From Desulfobacteraceae bacterium (lineage in GTDB: Bacteria; Desulfobacterota; Desulfobacteria; Desulfobacterales; RPRI01), in the NCBI GenBank assembly GCA_003818505.1, contig RPRI01000037.1:1-37679 (forward strand): DNA of 37,679 nucleotides, given 5' to 3'. Below, piece after piece: positions 1-7,346 of this stretch. Made by a program: the position numbers and the translations under genes. Position 1 is the first letter of the stretch; the number at the start of each line of letters is the position of its first letter. The notes under the pieces were generated by a model. That model was not told where the DNA came from, did no database searches, and worked only from the letters and a program-made list of their open reading frames with translations.

Positions 1-1247
1 AGCGTTCCATTTTGACAGTTGAAGAGCCAGGGATCTTGATCGAGTTCTTCAGTGCGAACAGGAACCTCACTTTCGGCAAGTTTTATCATTGCATTGACAT
101 TGTAGCTGGATTCCGATTTCCTGGCATGTTTTGATATTTCCTGGCGCTCGGTCGTATCGGTTGCCTGCCCGGCTTCAAAATAGATTGACCGAACCACCTC
201 TTTGGCTAACATTTTGATCTTGTCAGATTTATCCTGAACCCAGCGCTGTCCGTCCCAAATCATCCAGCTTTTCCAGGTGTGGCAATATCTGATGTCTTGT
301 CTGTGTCTATAAACCAGACGCTCGGAATTCCCCAATTCTGTGAGGTTAAATTTTGGTTGCTTACTTTCGGTTTGAGGAGAAGGCCCAACGGATAAATTAT
401 TGTTTGTTAAAGCTTTTCTTATTGTTGCCTGACCGTATGTTTCTCCATCAGAATATCGACGCTCATCAAATTTGGGACGAAACAACCCTGATTTCCGAAA
501 CATGCTGTCGATTATCCTGCTGTCTCCCCTGGTCCAGAACGATAGCATCTGACATAGAGCCAAGTCTGCTTCACTCTGCGAGGGATAGCCCGAATAATCG
601 CCTTTCCAAAGCTGATCGAACTTTTTACCGTTTGCAGCCTTTCGAGCCATCTGGATGATAGGATCATCCTCTCCATCCTGCATGACGCCTTGGTCAAGTT
701 GCTTAACCTGCACGCCAAAGTGTTGTTGATGAAACAATAGAAGCTCGTCCCTGCGGTCGGCAATTTCTGATGGGGCTTCATCTGGTACATTTCCAGTAAT
801 GGTAAAAAATCTTCCATAAGCATACATCTCGATACTGCCGTTTTTCCTCCCCTGCGCTGGAAGAGACCCTTTTACAATGATATGTAAACCCTTTCCTGAA
901 GGGCTGATTTCCGTATAACTTCCGAAATGTTTTATGGTTGACAGGGCTTCCTGGCTGAATGAATGCGTCGCCGGATCAAGACAGTCATCCAGATCTATGC
1001 CGACATAAGGGCTGTCCTTCTTAAATACGAACCCTATGCCTTGAAGTCCATTCTCGTTATAGCGCAGTAGCGCCTCTTCAAATGATCCCCAGCTTCCATT
1101 TTCATTCACTTTTGCATATTTTCCTGTATTAGGATTTATCGGAATTTTTGTTGTCTTGCCGTTTTCTTTCGGTTGAATTTTCCATGCGACCCACTGATTT
1201 AATTTTTTTAGTTCCTCTGGTATTCTGTCGATACAAATATTATTCAT
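1..1247 (-). CDS. Phage/plasmid-type primase (PrimPol-like), partial, runs off left edge
   Basis: Reading the minus strand from the ATG at 1245-1247 gives about 415 codons with no stop before the window ends, so the protein is cut by the left edge. The start follows an AAAGGAGG ribosome site. The N-terminus has archaeo-eukaryotic primase (PrimPol) motifs: GIDLDDC with acidic residues 85, 87 and 88, then SPSGKGLHI (the sGxGxH-type motif), then IEMYAYGRFFTITG. Near the left edge LFNCQNGT resembles the D5_N segment that precedes a superfamily 3 helicase in P4-type primases, so the missing part probably holds a helicase. It would prime replication of the mobile element. Family assignment is from motifs; the helicase is an inference. 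Confidence 0.85.
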   Translation of the reverse strand, partial: MNNICIDRIPEELKKLNQWVAWKIQPKENGKTTKIPINPNTGKYAKVNENGSWGSFEEALLRYNENGLQGIGFVFKKDSPYVGIDLDDCLDPATHSFSQEALSTIKHFGSYTEISPSGKGLHIIVKGSLPAQGRKNGSIEMYAYGRFFTITGNVPDEAPSEIADRRDELLLFHQQHFGVQVKQLDQGVMQDGEDDPIIQMARKAANGKKFDQLWKGDYSGYPSQSEADLALCQMLSFWTRGDSRIIDSMFRKSGLFRPKFDERRYSDGETYGQATIRKALTNNNLSVGPSPQTESKQPKFNLTELGNSERLVYRHRQDIRYCHTWKSWMIWDGQRWVQDKSDKIKMLAKEVVRSIYFEAGQATDTTERQEISKHARKSESSYNVNAMIKLAESEVPVRTEELDQDPWLFNCQNGT

Positions 1248-1288
1248 TTTACATAATGCCTCCTTTAGTTGATTGTTGCTGAAAAGCG

Positions 1289-1310
1289 CCCGCCCCGGTT
1301 AAGAGGCGGG
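1289..1310 (-). terminator. Intercistronic hairpin upstream of the primase
   Basis: CCCGCC (1289-1294) pairs with GGCGGG (1305-1310), and on the minus strand the stem is followed by a T-run. It lies between the 58-residue gene and the primase, 42 nt before the primase start. It could be a terminator or an mRNA-processing or stabilising hairpin. It belongs to a set of similar hairpins in this module. Confidence 0.5.
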
Positions 1311-1320
1311 TTTCTTACAT

Positions 1321-1497
1321 TTACTTCCGATTGGGATCTAACCATTGCTTGAGCCTTTCTTGAACAAGGTATAAATTGTATGTCATTAAACCCACCTCGC
1401 ACCGCTCAAATTTCTCGTTGAAGATTGCGCATTCATTCGTCACGCAGGATTTATTTATAAAAGGGCACAGCTTTCTCAAGTCAATTTTATTACGCAT
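1321..1497 (-). CDS. Small cysteine-containing protein, unknown function
   Basis: A 58-residue protein starting at the ATG at 1495-1497, which has GGAGGTGG just upstream; longer in-frame starts lack a better site. It contains cysteines in LCPFINKSC, TNEC and RCEVG, a spacing that could bind a metal. The start overlaps the end of the upstream MerR-like gene by 8 nt, so the two are probably translationally coupled. I do not recognise the family. It could be a co-regulator or an element-maintenance protein. Confidence 0.6.
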   Translation of the reverse strand: MRNKIDLRKLCPFINKSCVTNECAIFNEKFERCEVGLMTYNLYLVQERLKQWLDPNRK

Positions 1498-1765
1498 TAT
1501 TAACCACCTCCATTTTTGATAAAGTCTCGCCGGTTGCTTTTTGAACGGCACTTTTAAGTGTAAAACCCTGTTCTTGATACTCTTTGATTTTGGCTATCAA
1601 ATTGATCTGGTCCTGGGTATAGCGCCGATAGGCTCTTTCACCGCATACAATGCGTTCCGGCTCCGGAATACATTTACCTCCCCAGCTCCGTAGCTTTTTC
1701 TGACTGACGCCGGTTAGTTCAGAAGCGTCGCCAATCGAAAAAGTTTTTTCATATTTCTCAAACAT
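1490..1765 (-). CDS. MerR-type helix-turn-helix regulator
   Basis: A 91-residue protein. The N-terminal half fits the MerR-like HTH: FSIGDASELTGVSQKKLRSW followed by the wing-like RAYRRYTQDQINLIAKIKE. There is little C-terminal sequence beyond the DNA-binding domain, so no effector-binding region; small excisionase-like or MlrA-like regulators of mobile elements look like this. The ATG at 1763-1765 is chosen because GGAGGTG lies 6-8 nt upstream; a GTG three codons earlier is part of that site. The upstream region carries nested inverted repeats that could be its operator. Confidence 0.8.
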   Translation of the reverse strand: MFEKYEKTFSIGDASELTGVSQKKLRSWGGKCIPEPERIVCGERAYRRYTQDQINLIAKIKEYQEQGFTLKSAVQKATGETLSKMEVVNNA

Positions 1766-1773
1766 AAAAAACA

Positions 1774-1892
1774 CCTCCTATAATTTATTGGGGATGAAAA
1801 ACTAACCCCTTCTGTATTTAAGACAGGTTAGTTTATTCCTATGTCTGGAATATAGGTTTGAGAAAAGGTATTCGTTATTAAATTATAGGAGG
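1774..1892. promoter_or_regulatory. Regulatory region with two inverted repeats upstream of the MerR-like gene
   Basis: Outer arms CCTCCTATAATTTA (1774-1787) and TAAATTATAGGAGG (1879-1892) are a perfect 14-bp inverted repeat. Inner arms AAACTAACC (1799-1807) and GGTTAGTTT (1826-1834) are a perfect 9-bp inverted repeat with an 18-nt spacer. The outer arms contain the ribosome site of the MerR-like gene and a mirror-image site on the plus strand. The inner repeat is a candidate operator or hairpin. The plus-strand mirror leads into an ATG at 1907 whose frame is antisense to the acidic gene and is probably not coding. Confidence 0.45.
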
Positions 1893-1947
1893 ATACATAA
1901 TTAACAATGTGGGGGAGAGTGATTATGAAGAATTTGGATTTAGCTCA

Positions 1948-2199
1948 TTACAGATTTTCCTCATCTTCCTGCTTATTCATTTCGCGCTCAATTCTTAAAC
2001 GTTCTCTTTCATCATCAGCTATTTCTTCTGACAAAGCACCCAGCATGGCAATCTCTTGCCACCCGATGTCGATTGTATCGTCATTGTCTGAACTATCCAG
2101 CATATCTCCATTCAGGCCGTCATCATTTTCAATATTGCCATCAGGGTTGTCATCAAAAGAATTGTCATTATCAAAGCTATCGTCCATAAAATCATCCAT
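1948..2199 (-). CDS. Highly acidic small protein, unknown function
   Basis: An 83-residue protein dominated by Asp, Asn and Glu (for example MDDFMDDSFDNDNSFDDN), ending in a charged helix-like tail. The ATG follows AAAGGAG at 8-nt spacing. The central motif DTIDIGWQEIAMLGALSEE is the most conserved-looking part: a degraded copy of this segment, recognisable at DNA level, occurs near the other end of the window (36119-36274). Strong acidity suggests a DNA mimic or a partner of a basic protein, but no function can be assigned. It follows the SLOG-like gene by 32 nt and may share its transcript. Confidence 0.7.
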   Translation of the reverse strand: MDDFMDDSFDNDNSFDDNPDGNIENDDGLNGDMLDSSDNDDTIDIGWQEIAMLGALSEEIADDERERLRIEREMNKQEDEENL

Positions 2200-2231
2200 T
2201 GATTTTCTCCTTTCGGTTTATATTCTATCAC

Positions 2232-2696
2232 TTATGAAAAAGTTTGTCTAAAGAACGCCTGCCAGTTATCCGAAAATGCAGGTGGGTTCATAAAGGGAAA
2301 TTGATTTTGATAAATAGTCTGAATAATTCCGTTCTCACTGCGAAGTTGTGTAGGTATTCCTGCTTTTACAGCATATGCCACTTCGAATAAGGTTCCACCG
2401 ACAAGGCCATCACGGCTTGTAAAAGCGTATAAAACATCACAGGCTTCTATCAGCTCGCGATTACGCTGATAATATCTTTTCGGGATATCGAACCACGAGC
2501 GTATGTCTTTGAGATCCGGCGCGTAAATCTCGACCTTCATATTTCTTTCCGCCGAAGCCTCTATTGCCCAAGAGCATACCCCCTTGCATTTTGAGGTTAT
2601 TATTTTTACCTGTGTATCAGCAGAAAGCGCGTTTACAAGATTTATTACAGATTGACGGTCCTGATACTTTCGCGAACCGACTATTCCGATATTCAT
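2232..2696 (-). CDS. SLOG-like / DUF2493-like Rossmann protein
   Basis: A 154-residue protein. The N-terminus NIGIVGSRKYQDRQSV and later AWAIEASAER-like and GGTLFEVAYAVKAGIP stretches fit the SLOG superfamily (DprA, LOG, YspA/DUF2493), Rossmann-like folds thought to bind nucleotide-derived ligands. Such proteins are common in plasmids, phages and nucleotide-signalling conflict systems. The ATG has AGGAGG 8 nt upstream. A hairpin precedes it at 2720-2754 and the acidic gene follows. The specific ligand cannot be told from sequence. It could be a plain mobile-element accessory gene rather than a defence sensor. Confidence 0.65.
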   Translation of the reverse strand: MNIGIVGSRKYQDRQSVINLVNALSADTQVKIITSKCKGVCSWAIEASAERNMKVEIYAPDLKDIRSWFDIPKRYYQRNRELIEACDVLYAFTSRDGLVGGTLFEVAYAVKAGIPTQLRSENGIIQTIYQNQFPFMNPPAFSDNWQAFFRQTFS

Positions 2697-2719
2697 ATCA
2701 TGTCCTCCTATAAATGCGA

Positions 2720-2754
2720 AAAGCCCTCACGATTTTAATAACCATGAGGGCTTT
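2720..2754 (-). terminator. Hairpin after the DUF932 gene
   Basis: AAAGCCCTCA (2720-2729) and TGAGGGCTTT (2745-2754) form a perfect 10-bp stem with a 15-nt loop, flanked by A- and T-runs so it could act on either strand. It lies between the DUF932 stop (2786) and the SLOG-like start (2696), only 24 nt before that start. Confidence 0.6.
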
Positions 2755-2785
2755 CAGTTTGTTGTTGCCGGCAAATAATTATTTG

Positions 2786-3724
2786 TTAATGCTTCACCAT
2801 AGAAAGTATCGTTCCTCCGGCTTTCTCAAGCCTGTAGGCTCCTGACGCTGTCAATGAAGGGTCCTGTGCTCCTCTGGTAAAGGCGTTTATGACATGGAAC
2901 ATAGTTGCCCCTTGCTCCAGGAAAAACGCCTGCTTGACGATTTGAGCCTCTTCCTGGCTGATTTGGAACTGACGAGCGAAAGCTTCGATTGTACTTTCAG
3001 GATTAGACACTGGCGTTTGAGCAGATATTCTGAACTGCTCCTGACCGTTATGCGATTGACTGACAACGCCTGAAAGAATTTGAGGAAATTCATCCATTAT
3101 CTTTCGTGAGATGTGCTTGTATCTGGCATCGACAGCTGTCTTCGCAATCATTCCATTTGTACATACCAGGCGGTAATAGAACGCAGAAATTTGCAGGCTG
3201 AGAATTCCTGTTTCAGAATTGCAAATGCATATTCCAGGAATTATCTTGTCGTTTTCAGACAATCGAAATGCCCGCTCGTACTCAGGAACTTTTAACAACA
3301 TCATCTCGTTGTCCAGAGAAAGATGCACTTCTCCGGAAGGATTGAAACCGTAATCGAGCATCTTCGTGAGCACCTCCATATGATCGATGGCGGTATACCG
3401 CTCGGTAAAGACCGCACGTAGATTGTTTCCATCAAACCGGCAGAACAGTGTCTGACGGTTCTTGATTTCCTCCTTAATCCAGTAATTAAGGTTTTCAGCC
3501 TGTAATTCCCTGGAACAGCGTGAAAGATAAGAATGAGGTACATGTAAACGGTTGGCGAACAGTCTTTGAGCACTTGGGAGTATCCCGAACGATTTACCCG
3601 CTATGTCAATTTGTGTCAGGCTGTTAAACAACATGTCCTGAACAGGTACGATCATGTCATAATTGCTGGCTGACAGTTCATGCACTTTGCCGATGGCGTT
3701 TTCTAATGTGATTTTTTCTCTCAT
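2786..3724 (-). CDS. DUF932 family protein
   Basis: A 312-residue protein matching the DUF932 phage/plasmid family in length and pattern: a central segment around LFCRFDGNNLRAVFTERYTAI, then a GICICNSETG-type strand and an SAFYYRLVCTNGM segment, all hallmarks of this family. DUF932 proteins are frequent in plasmids, integrative elements and large phages; their biochemical role is not established. The ATG follows AAAAGGAGAT. The zinc-ribbon gene ends 26 nt upstream with no hairpin between, so the two are probably co-transcribed. Its presence supports reading 1-5.4 kb as a mobile-element module. Confidence 0.85.
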   Translation of the reverse strand: MREKITLENAIGKVHELSASNYDMIVPVQDMLFNSLTQIDIAGKSFGILPSAQRLFANRLHVPHSYLSRCSRELQAENLNYWIKEEIKNRQTLFCRFDGNNLRAVFTERYTAIDHMEVLTKMLDYGFNPSGEVHLSLDNEMMLLKVPEYERAFRLSENDKIIPGICICNSETGILSLQISAFYYRLVCTNGMIAKTAVDARYKHISRKIMDEFPQILSGVVSQSHNGQEQFRISAQTPVSNPESTIEAFARQFQISQEEAQIVKQAFFLEQGATMFHVINAFTRGAQDPSLTASGAYRLEKAGGTILSMVKH

Positions 3725-3750
3725 GGTACGATCTCCTTTTAGTAGTTATG

Positions 3751-3966
3751 TTAGATTGTATTAAAAACAGAACAGGTGTTGATTTCCTGATGGGATATTC
3801 TTGCTGTCTTTTGTTCCTCCTCCATCTGACTTTTTCGTTTATGCAATTCATCCCAAACCTTTTGCGCGCACTCAGGGCAGATGCCGTGGGATACAGAACA
3901 AAGCGCTTCACCTTCCTTCGTTCCAATATCCCTTCGGCACCAGGCGCATACAATTTCGATTGGCAT
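3751..3966 (-). CDS. Small zinc-ribbon protein
   Basis: A 71-residue protein with two Cys pairs: CAWC near the N-terminus and CPEC in SHGICPECAQKVWDEL, spaced as a zinc ribbon. The second half resembles the zinc-ribbon tail found in some signalling proteins (SHGICPEC), but the rest of such proteins is absent. The ATG has AAGGAGG 7 nt upstream. Preceded by a hairpin at 3988-4021 and followed by DUF932. It may bind nucleic acid or a protein partner; no specific role can be assigned. Confidence 0.65.
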   Translation of the reverse strand: MPIEIVCAWCRRDIGTKEGEALCSVSHGICPECAQKVWDELHKRKSQMEEEQKTARISHQEINTCSVFNTI

Positions 3967-3987
3967 TGTTGGACCTCCTTGAAATGG

Positions 3988-4021
3988 AAAACCCCGGCTA
4001 CCATGTGATAGCCAGGGTTTT
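3988..4021 (-). terminator. Hairpin between the 313-residue gene and the zinc-ribbon gene
   Basis: AAACCCCGGCTA pairs with TAGCCAGGGTTTT with one mismatch and an 8-nt loop. It sits 15 nt past the stop of the upstream gene (4036) and 22 nt before the next start (3966), leaving no room for a separate promoter downstream of it. Confidence 0.55.
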
Positions 4022-4035
4022 CGGGTTTGAATTAA

Positions 4036-4977
4036 TTACCGGCTTTTTAGCCATGCGATCAGACTTGAAGCATCAGCACATGAGATGTAGCTCACTTCCG
4101 AACCGTAAGCCTCGACACAGTGAGTGTTCAATTCTTGCTCGCTTCCCCCGGCTTTTTCAGTCAGGTCTATGATGTATTTGTATTGCTTTGCTGTGATGCG
4201 GCCGTTGCCGGAACCCTGACCGTTCCCGTTGTGGTTGGTTTCTCTTTCAGTCTGGGTTTGGTTGGACGGCTCTTGTGAAGCCGGTATTTCTGTCGATTGA
4301 GATTGTGGAGCCGGTCTGCCGATATCGGGCGAAATGTTGTCTCTGGCAGCACTGGTCATGTCTTCCAGGTCCTGCGTGAAGAGTTCCGAAAGGCCTCCCA
4401 CTCGTAAGGTGGCGTCGATGTGCGCGGATTTCTCCGCCATCTTCAGGCTTTTGTTGATGTCCCCGCTATCCTGGGCAACGCGCCTGGCTCCTGTGCCTTC
4501 TGCAGCCACGAAGCCGTTTCCCGTGTGAAGTTCGCACTTGAGGATAATTACTTTAATGTCTCCTCCACGAATCACGGCATTTTCATACTCGCTCAGATTG
4601 GGGAACCGGGGGATCAGTCCGAGCATACCGCAGATTTTTTCAGCACCAGGCTTCCAGAGTGAAGGTTTGCTCCAGTGCTTCGGATTGGTGCATTCGTTAA
4701 TACGCCCATCTTTAGCAAAACTGCACTTGTCCTTTCCGAAAACATGAATCTGACCATAATCGGTGCCCATCTGAAGATTGGATTTTATCCATTTCAAAAG
4801 AGCATTACGGTTGTCTTCACGGCGTATGAGAGCCTCGGAAAAACGCTCTGCCGGCATATCCATTGGATACCTCGGCATTATGATGGGAATGGCTACAGCG
4901 CCTTCCTGGTTTGATTCCGGGGGTAATAGAACTTCCGCGCTGTTCAATCTCTTGGTGTTTTGATTTTGATGTAACAT
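4036..4977 (-). CDS. Phage/plasmid DNA-metabolism protein, single-strand-annealing neighbourhood type
   Basis: A 313-residue protein. The N-terminal ~200 residues follow a pattern common in phage and plasmid proteins found beside recombination genes: LLKWIKSNLQMGTDYGQI, KPGAEKICGMLGL, a GG-containing beta stretch with CELHTGNGFVAAEGTGARR, and KMAEKSAHIDATLRVGGLS followed by LFTQDLEDM. A Gln/Ser-rich linker (about 215-250) leads to a C-terminal module (GRITAKQYKYIIDLTEKAG ... ASSLIAWLKSR) that also occurs at the end of Rad52/RecT-like phage proteins. A role in ssDNA binding or annealing is inference. The ATG has AGGAGG upstream; hairpins flank the gene on both sides. Confidence 0.7.
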   Translation of the reverse strand: MLHQNQNTKRLNSAEVLLPPESNQEGAVAIPIIMPRYPMDMPAERFSEALIRREDNRNALLKWIKSNLQMGTDYGQIHVFGKDKCSFAKDGRINECTNPKHWSKPSLWKPGAEKICGMLGLIPRFPNLSEYENAVIRGGDIKVIILKCELHTGNGFVAAEGTGARRVAQDSGDINKSLKMAEKSAHIDATLRVGGLSELFTQDLEDMTSAARDNISPDIGRPAPQSQSTEIPASQEPSNQTQTERETNHNGNGQGSGNGRITAKQYKYIIDLTEKAGGSEQELNTHCVEAYGSEVSYISCADASSLIAWLKSR

Positions 4978-5017
4978 GGTGTGTCCTCCTGATATATTTA
5001 TGGGTTTTGAAATGACA

Positions 5018-5050
5018 AAAGCCCGGCAAGCGTAATGCTCACCGAGCTTT
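5018..5050 (-). terminator. Hairpin upstream of the 313-residue gene
   Basis: AAAGC (5018-5022) pairs with GCTTT (5046-5050), with CGG/CCG and AGC/GCT pairs inside and a GTAAT loop. It lies 48 nt past the stop of the 75-residue gene and 41 nt before the next start. Confidence 0.5.
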
Positions 5051-5097
5051 CATTGGGTTATTGGTGATCAAAGATCACCGGCTATATTCTGAATGAT

Positions 5098-5325
5098 TTA
5101 TTCTTGTGCAATCACCTCCTTTTCATTTTGTCTTTGATTGTTAAACGAGCACTCTGAACATTTTGATTTGTCACGGCATTCCTGACAGATCAGTTCCTTA
5201 TCAAGAATTTTCGGAAGATAATCGAACACGAACTCAATACCCTGGGTCATTGGAACACCCAATGCCCAGGAGATCCTTCTCAAACTGCTGGATGACTGCA
5301 TAGTTAATTCCGGCGTGTAAGCCAT
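5098..5325 (-). CDS. Small Cys-cluster protein, unknown function
   Basis: A 75-residue protein. Residues 1-45 could form helices (SSSSLRRISWALGVPMTQGI); the second half has two closely spaced Cys pairs, CQEC and CSEC, likely a small zinc or metal site. The ATG has AAAGGAGGTG upstream. It is the first gene of the minus-strand module and is preceded by a hairpin. I do not recognise the family; a small DNA-binding or regulatory protein of the mobile element is plausible. Confidence 0.6.
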   Translation of the reverse strand: MAYTPELTMQSSSSLRRISWALGVPMTQGIEFVFDYLPKILDKELICQECRDKSKCSECSFNNQRQNEKEVIAQE

Positions 5326-5351
5326 ATTAATTCACCTCCTTTCAAAAGCAG

Positions 5352-5388
5352 TAAAGGGCAGGAGCTTATGACGGCTCACTGCCCTTTA
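5352..5388 (-). terminator. Hairpin at the head of the minus-strand module
   Basis: TAAAGGGCAG (5352-5361) and CTGCCCTTTA (5379-5388) are perfectly complementary, with GAGC/GCTC extending the stem inside. It lies 27 nt upstream of the 75-residue gene's start, in its 5' leader, so it cannot end an upstream gene here. Confidence 0.55.
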
Positions 5389-5740
5389 TTGCTGGTTTAT
5401 GAATTGTGGTTAATTGTTAGTTTGCTAACTACACGCAAACACTGGGTATACTGGGGGGGCTATAAATCTTCATGGATTCAATGGGATACGCTCTAATTCA
5501 AAATAGGCAGAGGCGATAAATTTTTGGAGGATGGAAGGATCACCATGATAGGGAGCCGAACAGATTGATAAAATAAAGAGGTCTTTATTAAAATTTGGAA
5601 GTGTGATAAGTGATAAATGTATTTTTGAACCCCGCATTTTATTAAAATTGATATTATCTCGAAAAAATGAGAAGCTACTTAATATATAATGTTCGGCAAC
5701 TAATTACGCGTAATGATGGCATAAAATAAAGGATGTAATA
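5389..5740. other. AT-rich intergenic region between the mobile module and the PIN gene
   Basis: No convincing gene is seen in this stretch. It separates two divergent transcription units, so it should hold promoters for both. GTTAG (5416-5420) and CTAAC (5425-5429) form a short inverted repeat near the minus-strand side. A run of eight G residues falls within CTGGGGGGGCT near 5451-5460. The plus-strand promoter side is listed separately. It may also hold the boundary between mobile element and defence island, but no attachment-site repeat could be identified by eye. Confidence 0.4.
5685..5714 (+). promoter_or_regulatory. Candidate -10 box and palindromic operator of the PIN/antitoxin pair
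   Basis: TATAAT at 5685-5690 is a good -10 hexamer, though no clear -35 lies 17 nt upstream. A perfect 12-bp palindrome, ATTACGCGTAAT, lies at 5703-5714, between the -10 box and the ATG at 5741. Toxin-antitoxin operons are usually autorepressed through such sites, so it is a candidate operator. Confidence 0.4.
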
Positions 5741-6211
5741 ATGGAGTCTGTCTATATTGAGACAACGGTGATCAGTTATTTGGTCTCTCGACCGAGCCGT
5801 GATATTCTGGTCGCAGCTCATCAGCAGACGACATACGAGTGGTGGACTTCACGACGTCAGGAATTCGAGTGTTATATTTCGCAGGTTGTGATTGATGAAA
5901 TACAGGCTGGTGATAATACGGCAGTAGAGAAAAGAATGGCAGAAATTGGCAATCTTGCAGTTTTAGAGGCGACTATCGAAGCAGAGCGTTTGACCGAAGC
6001 GATCATTGACGGTGGAGCCATTCCTAAAAGAGCCATCCGTGATGCAGCCCATATCGCTGTTGCTGCGGTGAACGATATCGACTACCTTTTGACATGGAAC
6101 TGCAGGCACTTGGCGAACGCACAAATCATTCGCAGGATATCAGTAATATGCAATACACGAGGATACAGCATGCCGGTGATCTGCACTCCGGAGGAATTAA
6201 TGGGGGTTTAA
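5741..6211 (+). CDS. PIN-domain protein, VapC-like toxin
   Basis: A 156-residue protein of PIN-domain length and pattern. It starts with a beta-strand carrying an acidic residue (SVYIETTVISYL), has a second acidic site in VVIDEIQAGD, and the strongly conserved RDAAHIAVAAVNDIDYLLTW followed by NCRHLAN. This matches the VapC-family subgroup annotated as putative toxin with Glu in place of the first Asp. PIN proteins are metal-dependent RNases. The next gene starts 5 nt after its stop and is the probable antitoxin. Toxin activity is known for the family, not shown here. Confidence 0.85.
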   Translation: MESVYIETTVISYLVSRPSRDILVAAHQQTTYEWWTSRRQEFECYISQVVIDEIQAGDNTAVEKRMAEIGNLAVLEATIEAERLTEAIIDGGAIPKRAIRDAAHIAVAAVNDIDYLLTWNCRHLANAQIIRRISVICNTRGYSMPVICTPEELMGV

Positions 6212-6215
6212 CGCT

Positions 6216-6425
6216 ATGTATGAAGATCCGATAGTTGATGAAGTTAGAAAGACACGGGAACGTTTGGCGGAAAAATATAACTTCGATGTAGAAGCTATAT
6301 TCGAAGCTCTGCGGAAGCAACAAGGCGCCCTGGGAAAAAAGCTCGTACGCCGAGTGAGGAAACAAATTCCCGAACAAGTGGCTGCATCTGAACGGAATTG
6401 CCCTGCACTTCATTCCGGCAGGTGA
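6216..6425 (+). CDS. Probable antitoxin partner of the PIN protein
   Basis: A 69-residue protein following the PIN gene by 4 nt. MYEDPIVDEVRKTRERLAEK and FDVEAIFEALRKQQG resemble the small helical proteins encoded next to this PIN subgroup. The order toxin-first is unusual for classical VapBC but frequent for this subgroup. The C-terminus (after about residue 50) looks less conserved and may be altered by mutation. There is no obvious DNA-binding domain, so which protein would bind the operator at 5703 is unclear. Confidence 0.65.
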   Translation: MYEDPIVDEVRKTRERLAEKYNFDVEAIFEALRKQQGALGKKLVRRVRKQIPEQVAASERNCPALHSGR

Positions 6426-6542
6426 GCCGCAGCATAAAAAAAGTTTGTTCCCAAGTACCCGGCTTCATCCGTTCAGGGTAGCCAACCCGTAAAAAAACTG
6501 GGCACTCTTTCAAGATGCTCATGTTTTGTTGACATATGTGAG

Positions 6543-7346
6543 ATGATCCTTCATATTCCACACTCTTCTTGTGTCATTCCTGAAAAGTTCAGAGATCAGA
6601 TTGTGCTTTCTGATAAAGAGCTTTTAGCTGAACTACTGTTGATGACCGATGCGTTCACTGACAAGCTTTTTGCCTTGCCGGAGGCAACAATACTGCGGTT
6701 TCCAATTTCCAGACTTCTTGTAGATGTAGAACGATTTTCTGACGATACCAAAGAACCCATGAGCAGTGTCGGAATGGGAATGATTTACAATCGGACGGTC
6801 TATGGGAATGAACTGAAGCGCGAACTCCAACCGCATGAGAGGCAAAGTCTTGTGCAATACTATACAACTCACCATGAGAGATTGTTTGAAGAAGTGAATA
6901 AGGAGTTGGAGAATTATGGTCAAGCTTTGATTGTCGATTGCCATAGTTTCCCGAGCATTCCTTTGCCATGTGATATGAACAAATCTATTCCGAGACCAGA
7001 TTTCTGTATCGGCACAGATTCCTTTCACACACCGGATTCATTAATCCGGATAGCAGATCAGAAAATAAAAGATATGGGCTACACTTTAGGAATCAACCAG
7101 CCATATGCGGGATCAATAGTGCCAATGGCTTTTTATCATAATGATCGCCGAGTATCGTCAATAATGATCGAGGTCAATCGCAAGCTCTATATGGATGAGA
7201 TGACTGGAACAAAAAAGGATGCATTTGAAGCAACCCAAAAAAATATACAAACTATTTTGAGTTTATTGGCTCGGATCAAGGCTGAAAGAGAAAAGAATAA
7301 ACCGGAGAAGAAGATAAAAACTAAAAAGAAATTGGGAGGTGAGTGA
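6543..7346 (+). CDS. N-formylglutamate amidohydrolase-like protein
   Basis: A 267-residue protein with the family's N-terminal HIPHSS motif (residues 4-9), RFPISRLLVDVERF, VDCHSFPS and, near the end, a SIMIEVNRKLYMDE stretch. The family (PF05013) contains zinc hydrolases that split N-formylglutamate in histidine breakdown, yet no histidine genes are nearby. The C-terminal 20 residues are a Lys-rich tail. The start has no strong ribosome site. Its stop codon overlaps the next gene's ATG by one base, so production is probably coupled to the DUF262-HNH protein, suggesting a role in defence or in processing a modified substrate. That role is inference. Confidence 0.8.
   Translation: MILHIPHSSCVIPEKFRDQIVLSDKELLAELLLMTDAFTDKLFALPEATILRFPISRLLVDVERFSDDTKEPMSSVGMGMIYNRTVYGNELKRELQPHERQSLVQYYTTHHERLFEEVNKELENYGQALIVDCHSFPSIPLPCDMNKSIPRPDFCIGTDSFHTPDSLIRIADQKIKDMGYTLGINQPYAGSIVPMAFYHNDRRVSSIMIEVNRKLYMDEMTGTKKDAFEATQKNIQTILSLLARIKAEREKNKPEKKIKTKKKLGGE

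Noticed and set aside
1907-2251. Plus-strand open frame of 114 codons with an AGGAGG-like site before its ATG
   Set aside because: It is antisense to the acidic gene and its Ser/Leu-rich sequence is what the complement of Asp/Asn/Glu codons gives; the acidic gene is supported by a second, homologous copy.
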